Origin: Gallionella sp.
GTDB taxonomy: Bacteria > Pseudomonadota > Gammaproteobacteria > Burkholderiales > Gallionellaceae
Direction of reading: 5' to 3'
Length of the DNA stretch: 64,000 nt
Assembly (NCBI GenBank): GCA_028687575.1
Contig: JAQTZW010000003.1
Location: forward strand, 168,616 to 232,615
Shown here piece after piece: positions 9,503-15,993 of the stretch; positions within the stretch are counted from its first letter, which is position 1, and each line of letters opens with the position of its first letter. The notes beneath the pieces are model-generated. The model saw nothing but the letters and a program-made list of their open reading frames with translations. It searched no databases and was not told where the DNA came from. The translations under genes were made by a program, and so were the position numbers.

Positions 9503-10947
9503 GTTTCGTTTTCAATCGGGATGGTGACTCGGAAATTCATGCGGTCTTTCATTTCTCGGCTCACAGTAATATTCCCGCCGAGTTGTTGTACCACCTGATA
9601 TGTGACCCACAGGCCCAGGCCGTGACCGCCCTCGCTGAATGCGGCAAACGGCTCGAACAGGTGGGCGATTTGTTCTTCTGTCAGCATTTTTCCGTTGTTG
9701 CTAACCGAGATGCGCAATTGTGCTGCTTCAATGCCGATGTCGCATGCGACTTCACCCTGATGGGCAGCGGCCTTGATGGCGTTCATCAACAGGTTGATCA
9801 GAATCTGGCGTATGCAGGTGGCGGGCAGGCCTATTTCTTCGGAAATACTATTGTGCCAAGCGATGTGCAGGGCTTTTCTGCTGCTCATGGGCGAGATCAG
9901 CATCAGCACGTCCTCGATATCCTGCGGGGTCAGGGTGCGGCTCTTCACTTTTGATTCGACCAGTAAGGCCGCGACGGTTTCCTTGACCTGGTTTAGTCCG
10001 CGCTCGATCAATGCGATGGTTTTTTGCGTCAGCGGGCTGGTGTCGGTGTGGTATTTGAGTGTATCTATCGCGGTGAGCATGCCGCTCAGTGGGTTGTTGA
10101 TCTCGTGGGCGATGCCGGCGGCGAGCTGGCCGAGAGCGGCCAGCCGCTCCGATTGCACCATGCGCGCTTCCAGCGTTTCCTTGGCCTTGAGATCTTTCAG
10201 CAAGTGATGATAGGCCTCGAACAGGCTGCCCAGTTCATCGTGGTATTCGTAAAGTGCCGGATCCAACTTCTCTGGCCATTTCTTGCCGAGCTGCTCCATG
10301 CGGGCGGCCAGTTGCACCAGCGGCAGCGCCATGCGTTGCCCCCAGTACCAGTTGAACGGCAGCAGGATAGCCAGGATCAGGCCGCCCACCGAGAGCGCGT
10401 CCCATGCGCTGTCGGCATACAGCGGTAGAAAAACGTCGCGCGAATGCACGATCACCAGTGTGCCGAGTCGCGTGTTGTCCTTGCTGATGGGAGTCAGCGA
10501 GTAATAGTGCTTTGAGTGGCGCAGGTAGACAGTTTTCGCCTGTTCGCCGGACATCACCGAGATGCGAGTTGCCAGTTCGCGGAATTCTGCACCGAGTTCG
10601 CCCATTGTCGTCAGCATGGGCGTTTCCTTGGGATGCGTTGAAACCACCACGCGCAGGGCATTGTCCACGACCACCATGCTTTCGACATGCACCCTGGCCG
10701 AAGCCGGGCGCTGACTGGCCTCGGCGATAATTTCGAAAGCACGCCAGACGTCATCCTGAAGCATGGCCGAGAACAGGTTGGACTTTAACGAGTAGCCCAG
10801 TTGTTCCGATTCGATGGCCAGATCGTTTTCCAGCTTGTTGTAGGCGTTGAGCATGAAAGAGGCGGATACCGCCAGCGCCGAGACCACGATCAGAAAGCTC
10901 CCCCACAGCGGAACCTTGTATCGGTAACTGAGGTTCATGAAGCTCAT
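9499..10947 (-). CDS. Membrane-bound sensor histidine kinase
   Basis: 482 residues. Transmembrane helices at about 13-35 and 182-203 bracket a periplasmic sensor region of about 145 residues; a HAMP-like stretch (204-255) leads into a HisKA domain with phosphoacceptor H281 in GIAHEINNPLSG, and a HATPase domain with N-box LINLLMNAIKAA and G-box GHGLGLW. The H-box type (HEINNPL) is that of NtrB/DctB-like kinases that pair with sigma-54 activators, matching the adjacent regulator. Overlaps both neighbours by 4 bp, so the binding protein, kinase and regulator form one tightly coupled operon. Confidence 0.92.
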   Translation of the reverse strand: MSFMNLSYRYKVPLWGSFLIVVSALAVSASFMLNAYNKLENDLAIESEQLGYSLKSNLFSAMLQDDVWRAFEIIAEASQRPASARVHVESMVVVDNALRVVVSTHPKETPMLTTMGELGAEFRELATRISVMSGEQAKTVYLRHSKHYYSLTPISKDNTRLGTLVIVHSRDVFLPLYADSAWDALSVGGLILAILLPFNWYWGQRMALPLVQLAARMEQLGKKWPEKLDPALYEYHDELGSLFEAYHHLLKDLKAKETLEARMVQSERLAALGQLAAGIAHEINNPLSGMLTAIDTLKYHTDTSPLTQKTIALIERGLNQVKETVAALLVESKVKSRTLTPQDIEDVLMLISPMSSRKALHIAWHNSISEEIGLPATCIRQILINLLMNAIKAAAHQGEVACDIGIEAAQLRISVSNNGKMLTEEQIAHLFEPFAAFSEGGHGLGLWVTYQVVQQLGGNITVSREMKDRMNFRVTIPIENET

Positions 10948-11792
10948 AGTTTTCCTTCGCGCTTCATCATCAGGAATACATTGCGATACAGACGGTCACT
11001 CGTTTTCGCAAAACCGTTCAGTTTTAGACGCTCCAGCAAGCGGATGCCTTCAGAGTCGGTTGACATGTTCAGGAGCACCTTCTGCATCAACGCAAAATCC
11101 TGTTTGTTCAAGGTGCTGCGTGCGACCAGCGGCGGCATGCCGTATTCAGCCGATTTGCTGACGATGCGAGTCTGGCGGGTAATGTCGGGGCGGGACTGGT
11201 CCAGCACTTCCCAGAAGAAACCCGACAGAGCGCCGCCATCGGCAAGGCCGATCGCCACGGCGGCAACTATTTTCTGATGGTCACGAGTGAAAAAGGTCTT
11301 GCGGAAGTAAGTGCCGGAATCCATCCCGGCTTGCTGCAATTGATGCAGGGGGACGAGATAGCCGGTATTGGACGAGGGGTCGGCATAGGCGAAGATCTTG
11401 CCCTTGAGATCAAGCAGTGAGTGTGTGGTGTGATCATCGGCCGATACAATCAGGTAGGCGCGCTCATAAGGTCGCCCTTGGAACAGCGGCGTGGCGAGCA
11501 GTTTGCAGTAGGGTCTGGACTCTAGATAGGCGGGGGCAGACAGCCAGCTGAAATCCAGTTTCCTGAGCTTCATAAGGTCTACGTGTTCCTGATAGCTGTT
11601 GCGGAAGATGAATTCCACCGGCCTGCCCAGTTTGGCTTGCAGATAGCTGCGCCATTCTTCCAGTAGCGCGTACTGGCCATGCGCCATGGCAGGTGTGATG
11701 CCTAGTCGGAGTGTGGCGGGTTCGGCCAGCGCCATGCCGGAAACCAGTGTCCAGCACAGTGTGAATATCCGAAGCAAAGACAGGAGCTTCAA
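10944..11792 (-). CDS. PhnD-like periplasmic substrate-binding protein (sensor component)
   Basis: 282 residues with a signal peptide (cleavage about 23-24, MALA/EPATL) and the fold of the phosphate/phosphonate (PhnD/SsuA) binding family: LRLGITPAMAHGQY, WLSAPAYLES and DLKGKIFAYADPSSNTGYLVP are family hallmarks. Start is TTG at 11792, supported by GCGAGG 5 bp upstream (mRNA sense); no ATG or GTG competes. No ABC permease or ATPase is nearby; the gene is translationally coupled to a histidine kinase, so it probably presents a ligand to the kinase rather than feeding a transporter, as the PhnD-like domain of the tetrathionate sensor TtrS does. The ligand is unknown. Confidence 0.85.
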   Translation of the reverse strand: MKLLSLLRIFTLCWTLVSGMALAEPATLRLGITPAMAHGQYALLEEWRSYLQAKLGRPVEFIFRNSYQEHVDLMKLRKLDFSWLSAPAYLESRPYCKLLATPLFQGRPYERAYLIVSADDHTTHSLLDLKGKIFAYADPSSNTGYLVPLHQLQQAGMDSGTYFRKTFFTRDHQKIVAAVAIGLADGGALSGFFWEVLDQSRPDITRQTRIVSKSAEYGMPPLVARSTLNKQDFALMQKVLLNMSTDSEGIRLLERLKLNGFAKTSDRLYRNVFLMMKREGKL

Positions 11793-11808
11793 GGGAACCT
11801 CGCCAAGT

Positions 11809-11824
11809 GTTACATATTGGTAAC
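11809..11824. promoter_or_regulatory. Operator-like palindrome, copy 1 (GTTAC-N6-GTAAC)
   Basis: GTTACATATTGGTAAC, an inverted repeat with 5-bp arms and N6 spacer, 17 bp upstream of the TTG start of the PhnD-like gene. A further half site GTTACC lies at 11849-11854. The same arms and spacing recur at 12182-12197. Its position close to the start of the sensory operon suggests autoregulation by the response regulator (inference). Confidence 0.55.
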
Positions 11825-12181
11825 GGGTTGCAGGGGGCGCATTTCGCTGTTACCAAATCGAAACATGCTGTTCGCATACTATCGCGAAACTCCTCCGTGA
11901 ATACCGCCTTACAGTCGAAAATACTACTTATTTGCATAAGGATAGTTTTTTGATCAAGCCGGATTTGTCGCCTCTGACAGCACGGCAGCAATTTTCGTGC
12001 CGGAGTCGCCACCGAATAGCCTCGCGCAGACGGGGCATGTTCTAACCAATCCCTTTATTAAACAAATTATTACCGATGACTTTCTGCCAGATTCTGGTGT
12101 GCGGTACGGCAGAACTTGCCACCGATCTTTCTGCTGAATTCTGCCGGTGTGTTGATGGTCAGGTGAGATTTCTCTCGGAAA
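11825..12181. other. Intergenic region between sensory and cytochrome operons, central part
   Basis: No gene is supported here. It contains the half site GTTACC (11849-11854) and an AT-rich stretch (about 12043-12075) that could serve as a bend or IHF site between enhancer and promoter, though I see no exact IHF consensus. Short open frames on both strands lack ribosome binding sites. Confidence 0.5.
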
Positions 12182-12197
12182 GTTACCTGCAGGTAAC
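12182..12197. promoter_or_regulatory. Operator-like palindrome, copy 2 (candidate sigma-54 enhancer)
   Basis: GTTACCTGCAGGTAAC is a perfect 16-bp palindrome sharing the GTTAC-N6-GTAAC pattern of the copy at 11809. Its centre is about 175 bp upstream of the start predicted from the sigma-54 promoter at 12338-12353, a typical distance for an upstream activating sequence bound by an NtrC-family regulator. Confidence 0.6.
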
Positions 12198-12337
12198 AAA
12201 AAATTGAATTTCGGATTTTTCGCCATCGGATTGGTGTCTCCCTGGCTCAGTATTGGTCTGGTGAGTTCATTCCAACAGGCTGATAGATAACACTTTAGTC
12301 GGAATGGGACAAGTTTATTGGCCGGCGTTCAGGTTGT

Positions 12338-12353
12338 CGGCATGTTTCTTGCT
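12338..12353 (+). promoter_or_regulatory. Sigma-54 (-24/-12) promoter of the cytochrome operon
   Basis: CGGCATG (12338-12344), then TTTC, then TTGCT (12349-12353). The invariant GG (12339-12340) and GC (12351-12352) are separated by exactly 10 bp, and the -12 half matches TTGCW fully. Transcription would start near 12364, about 30 bp before the favoured ATG. Confidence 0.7.
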
Positions 12354-12394
12354 TGAAAGATGGCAGATCAACAATAAAATGAATGGCAGGTCGT

Positions 12395-14446
12395 ATGAAC
12401 TCCGCAAAATTGGCAACATGGTTGGCAGCAATTCTGTTTTACGCAATTTCCGGCACGATGGCGGCACACGCCGAAACCGACCCGGATTCCCCGGATAGCC
12501 CCAAGGCAGCGCAGTTGGCAAGCAACAAGACCGACAATGGCTCCTGTCTCAAGTGTCACAACGGCAGCAAGGAAATCAAAGTGCCCAATGCACCGGGTGC
12601 CGAGGAGGAGATGCGTGACTTGCATGCCATCAAGAAGCTGGCATTCGGCAAGAGCGTGCATGGCGACATGCAATGCGTCGCCTGCCACACCGGCATCAAG
12701 GATGGCAGCAAGCCACACCAAGCAGAGGCAAAAACCACTGGCTGCGTGCAATGCCACACTGCTTTATGGGACACCGCCAAGAAGGAGAATATGACCGAGG
12801 AGCGCGCCAGGTTGGGCGTGGTCGTGCAGAATATCGCCGCTTACAACAAGACCTTCCATGCCTTGCAGAACAAGGACGACCCGACCCGTGCCAATGCCAG
12901 TTGCGACGACTGCCACGACACCCACTCTTTCAATGTGCCGCCCAAAGGCAGCATAGGCCGCTCCAACTGGCACCTGACCATTCCCAATACCTGCGGCGAG
13001 AAATGCCATAGTGATGAACTGGATGAGTATTCCACTTCGGTTCACGGCAAGCAGGTCATGGATCAACACAATCCCAAGGCGGCGGTGTGCACCGACTGCC
13101 ACACCTCGCACGGCATCACCAATACTTCCGGTGAATCGTTCAAGCTGGAGATCGTGCAGGCTTGCGGCGGCTGCCACAAGGAAAACCTGAAGTCCTATTC
13201 GGAGACCTTCCATGGTCAGATCAACGCGCTGGGCTACGGTTACACCGCCAAGTGCTACAACTGCCACGGTAGTCACGGCATCCTGTCACCTTCCGATCCT
13301 GAATCCACCGTCCATCCTGACAATCGCCTGAAGACCTGCCAGCAGTGTCACAGCGGCAACAAGGGTTGGGCTGGGCTGCAAAAGGCCACACCGGGTTTTG
13401 TGACTTTCGCGCCTCATGCCAATACGCATAATTTCGAGAAATATCCACAGATGTGGATCGCCTCCAAGTTCATGTTGAGCCTGCTGGCGGGCGTATTCGC
13501 CTTCTTCTGGTTACATTCGGCATTGTGGTATTACCGCGAACGCAAGGATGGTTGCCCGATCGTCGCCAACGCACAGGGCAATACCAAGTCGCACATTCTG
13601 GCGAACGAATTGCTGAAAGGCCCGGCAAAAGGTAAGCAGATCCGCCGCTTCAGCAAGCTGGTGCGCTCGGCTCACCTGATCTTCGCGCTGGTGACCATGA
13701 CGCTGATCCTGACCGGGATGCTGGTGTTCTACGCCGACACCCAATGGGCACATGCGGTAGCACAAGCGCTGGGCGGCCCTAAGACCGCTGGCATCATCCA
13801 CCGCATCTGTGCGACAGCCTTCCTCGGCATCTTCGTCGTTCAGCTGGTGTATGTGTTGCAGAAGCTGTTGCGCAGCAAGACCTTCAGGTGGTTCGGCCCG
13901 GATTCGCTGATCCCCAACTGGAAAGACTTGAAGGACATCGTCGCCATGTTCAAGTGGTTCTTCGGCAAGGGATCGCGTCCGACCTTTGATCGCTGGACTT
14001 ACTGGGAGAAATTCGACTTCTGGGCGGTGTTCTGGGGTGTCGGCATCATCGGCAGCAGCGGTCTGATGTTGGCCTTCCCGCATGTCACCGCGCAGTTCCT
14101 GCCGGGCTGGATGTTCAATGTGCTGACGCTGGTGCATGGCGAGGAAGCCTTCCTGGCCGCCGTGTTCCTGTTCACCGTGCACTTCTTTAACAACCACTTC
14201 AGGCCGGACAAGTTCCCGCCACCCGATGTGGTGATGTTCACCGGTTCCGTGCCAGTGGAAGAGTTCAAGCGCGAGCACACCGACCAATACAACCGTCTGG
14301 TCGAGTCCGGCGAACTGGAGAAATATCTGGTGGATGCGCCGTCCCGCAAGATGACGCTGGCATCCAAGGTACTGGGCATCACGCTGATCGCGATCGGGCT
14401 GACGCTGCTGGTGCTGGTGATCATCGGCTTTGTCGGCAACACCTGA
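12395..14446 (+). CDS. CbcL-like fusion: nonaheme cytochrome c + membrane cytochrome b
   Basis: 683 residues from ATG 12395, preferred because GGCAGG lies 4 bp upstream; an in-frame ATG at 12383 (687 residues, used for numbering here) has no ribosome binding site. Signal peptide to about residue 30. Eight CXXCH motifs (C55, C98, C121, C174, C236, C261, C291, C319) plus one CX3CH (C204-H209, CGEKCH) give nine c-type hemes. About six membrane helices follow (361-385, 430-450, 475-495, 543-565, 586-605, 655-680) with H431, H473, H585 and H600 as candidate b-heme ligands, as in HydC/FdnI-type cytochrome b. The same architecture occurs in Geobacter CbcL, a quinone-linked inner-membrane oxidoreductase. 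It probably links the quinone pool to the periplasmic cytochromes encoded next; direction of electron flow is not readable from sequence. Confidence 0.87.
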   Translation: MNSAKLATWLAAILFYAISGTMAAHAETDPDSPDSPKAAQLASNKTDNGSCLKCHNGSKEIKVPNAPGAEEEMRDLHAIKKLAFGKSVHGDMQCVACHTGIKDGSKPHQAEAKTTGCVQCHTALWDTAKKENMTEERARLGVVVQNIAAYNKTFHALQNKDDPTRANASCDDCHDTHSFNVPPKGSIGRSNWHLTIPNTCGEKCHSDELDEYSTSVHGKQVMDQHNPKAAVCTDCHTSHGITNTSGESFKLEIVQACGGCHKENLKSYSETFHGQINALGYGYTAKCYNCHGSHGILSPSDPESTVHPDNRLKTCQQCHSGNKGWAGLQKATPGFVTFAPHANTHNFEKYPQMWIASKFMLSLLAGVFAFFWLHSALWYYRERKDGCPIVANAQGNTKSHILANELLKGPAKGKQIRRFSKLVRSAHLIFALVTMTLILTGMLVFYADTQWAHAVAQALGGPKTAGIIHRICATAFLGIFVVQLVYVLQKLLRSKTFRWFGPDSLIPNWKDLKDIVAMFKWFFGKGSRPTFDRWTYWEKFDFWAVFWGVGIIGSSGLMLAFPHVTAQFLPGWMFNVLTLVHGEEAFLAAVFLFTVHFFNNHFRPDKFPPPDVVMFTGSVPVEEFKREHTDQYNRLVESGELEKYLVDAPSRKMTLASKVLGITLIAIGLTLLVLVIIGFVGNT

Positions 14447-14455
14447 AACAGATGA

Positions 14456-14481
14456 ATCAGGGGGGCAATGGCCGCCCTGAT
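14456..14481 (+). other. Stem-loop between cytochrome genes 1 and 2
   Basis: 11-bp stem (ATCAGGGGGGC / GCCGCCCTGAT, one mismatch) with an AATG loop, ten bases after the CbcL-like stop. It is followed by AAAGATTT rather than a T-run, so it may be a partial attenuator or an mRNA-stabilising element that sets unequal expression within the operon. Confidence 0.5.
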
Positions 14482-14538
14482 AAAGATTTCGTAACAAATT
14501 AGCAACTTACTTTTTAACTTTTAATTCTGGAGAACATC

Positions 14539-14877
14539 ATGAAAAAACAAATCATCGCCACCCTGACCCTGGTCCTGTTGACCGGTTTCGTGTCGGTCGC
14601 CCATGCAGAGATTGACGAGGCCGCAGCCAAGAAGCTGGCCAAGAGCAATGACTGCTTCAAGTGCCACGCCGTGGACAAGACCAAAAAAGGTCCTGCCTAC
14701 AAGAAGATCGCCATCAAATACAAGGGCAAGGCCGATGCTGAGGCTGCACTGATCAAGCAAATCACCACCGGGCCCAAGGTCAAGCTGGAAGACGGCACCG
14801 AAGAAGATCACAAGATCATCGAGACCAAGGACAAGGCCGAATTGAAGAATCTGGTGGGCTGGATTCTCTCGCTGTAA
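14539..14877 (+). CDS. Small periplasmic monoheme cytochrome c (MtoD-like position)
   Basis: 112 residues. Signal peptide cleaved after A23 (VAHA/EID), one CFKCH heme motif (C39, C42, H43) and the C-terminal helix LKNLVGWILSL typical of cytochromes c551/c552. The mature protein contains no methionine, so the usual Met sixth ligand is missing; H91 (EEDHKII) is the only other histidine after cleavage and the best candidate, giving a bis-His heme. The mature protein is very Lys-rich, which suits docking to acidic partners. By position it should shuttle electrons in the periplasm between the CbcL-like protein and the decaheme cytochrome, the role proposed for MtoD in Sideroxydans. A GGAG ribosome binding site precedes the ATG. 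Confidence 0.88.
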   Translation: MKKQIIATLTLVLLTGFVSVAHAEIDEAAAKKLAKSNDCFKCHAVDKTKKGPAYKKIAIKYKGKADAEAALIKQITTGPKVKLEDGTEEDHKIIETKDKAELKNLVGWILSL

Positions 14878-14884
14878 ATCTTGA

Positions 14885-14910
14885 CACCCCCGCGCATCAG
14901 GCGGGTGGTG
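14885..14910 (+). other. Stem-loop between cytochrome genes 2 and 3
   Basis: Nine-bp GC-rich stem (CACCCCCGC paired with GCGGGTGGTG, one bulged T) with a 7-nt loop, seven bases after the monoheme cytochrome stop and without a T-run. It is the second hairpin at a gene junction of this operon. Confidence 0.45.
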
Positions 14911-14936
14911 AAGTAATTGAAACCAAGGGGTAAATA

Positions 14937-15980
14937 ATGAAGCTGTTAACAAAAATATTCGTTTCGTGTGCCGCGTTGGGCGCGTTGATGTCGGCTCCTG
15001 CCGCATCCGCCGCCGATCTCGGCAACCGCAACATGGGGCGCGAGATCGCCAAAATGTACCTGGCCTCCGCAGCACCTGCTGCCCAAGCCGGCGAGGCTGG
15101 CAAGGCCGATGCCAAGGATATCGTGCTGCGCGGCGATGCCAAATGCACCGCCTGCCATGACGATGCCGACTCTCCGCAATTGCTGTCCATCGGCAAGACC
15201 CGTCACGGCGTCAATGCCGATGGCCGCACACCGGGATGCACCAGCTGTCATGGCGACAGCGTGGCACACACCGGCCACAAGGGGAGTTCCAAGCCTCCCA
15301 AACCTGATCGCGTGTTCGGCAAGAACACCGCCACACCGGCTGCCGAGCGCAACCAGGCCTGCCTGTCCTGCCATGCTGGCGACAGCAAGCGCCATCTGTG
15401 GGCGGGCAGTGCACACGAGGCGCGCGACGTAGCCTGCACGTCCTGCCATCAGGTGCACACCGCGCACGACAAGGTGCGCGACAAGCAGACCCAGCCCGAA
15501 GTGTGCTTCAGCTGCCACAAGGAGCAGCGCGCACAGGTCAACAAGCCCTCCCACCATCCGGTGCTGGAAGGCAAGGTGAGCTGTTCCGACTGCCACAACG
15601 TGCACGGTTCCGCTGGTCCGAAGCTGATGAAGCGCGATTCCGTGGTCGAGACTTGCTACACCTGCCACATGGAAAAACGCGGCCCGTTCGTGCATAACCA
15701 CCGTCCCGTTTCAGATGACTGCAGCAACTGCCACATGCCGCACGGCACCACCGCTGACAACCTGCTGAAGGCCCGTCCGCCACTGGTTTGCTACCAGTGC
15801 CACAGCGGTCACGGCACGCCCGGTGTCGCCGGCATTGCGCCCGCCATCACCACTTCGGCCAAGGCCAATACATTCATCGAGCAAGGACGCGGTTGCCTGA
15901 ACTGCCATACCGAGATTCACGGCAGTAACAACCCAGACGGCGGACAGAAGTTGCTTCCACCTGCCTTCTTCTTGCGCTAA
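14937..15980 (+). CDS. Decaheme cytochrome c, MtrA/MtoA/DmsE family
   Basis: 347 residues with signal peptide (cleavage about 25-26, ASAA/DLG). Ten CXXCH motifs begin at C70, C101, C142, C167, C190, C216, C240, C262, C285 and C320, matching the two-pentaheme layout and roughly 330-residue length of MtrA/MtoA/PioA-family proteins. These proteins insert into an MtrB/PioB beta barrel and carry electrons across the outer membrane; the porin is encoded 13 bp downstream. A DmsE role in DMSO reduction is unlikely because no dmsAB-like gene is present. AAGGGG six bases before ATG supports the start. Iron(II) oxidation is the expected role in a Gallionellaceae context but reduction cannot be excluded. 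Confidence 0.93.
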   Translation: MKLLTKIFVSCAALGALMSAPAASAADLGNRNMGREIAKMYLASAAPAAQAGEAGKADAKDIVLRGDAKCTACHDDADSPQLLSIGKTRHGVNADGRTPGCTSCHGDSVAHTGHKGSSKPPKPDRVFGKNTATPAAERNQACLSCHAGDSKRHLWAGSAHEARDVACTSCHQVHTAHDKVRDKQTQPEVCFSCHKEQRAQVNKPSHHPVLEGKVSCSDCHNVHGSAGPKLMKRDSVVETCYTCHMEKRGPFVHNHRPVSDDCSNCHMPHGTTADNLLKARPPLVCYQCHSGHGTPGVAGIAPAITTSAKANTFIEQGRGCLNCHTEIHGSNNPDGGQKLLPPAFFLR

Positions 15981-15993
15981 GGGGAGAACGAAT

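Noticed and set aside
10944..11792. Phosphonate ABC transporter operon
   Set aside because: No permease or ATPase gene adjoins; the gene is coupled to a histidine kinase instead.
12076..12207. 43-codon plus-strand frame ahead of the cytochrome operon
   Set aside because: No ribosome binding site; lies upstream of the sigma-54 promoter and runs through the palindrome.
11954..12226. 90-codon minus-strand frame in the regulatory gap, containing CPVC
   Set aside because: No ribosome binding site, atypical composition, and it overlaps the palindromic enhancer; a single CPVC is not enough to call a metal protein.
14937..15980. DmsE of a DMSO reductase system
   Set aside because: The decaheme protein fits that family too, but no dmsA/dmsB-like genes are present and the neighbours are CbcL-like and MtoD-like, so a direct conduit role is preferred.
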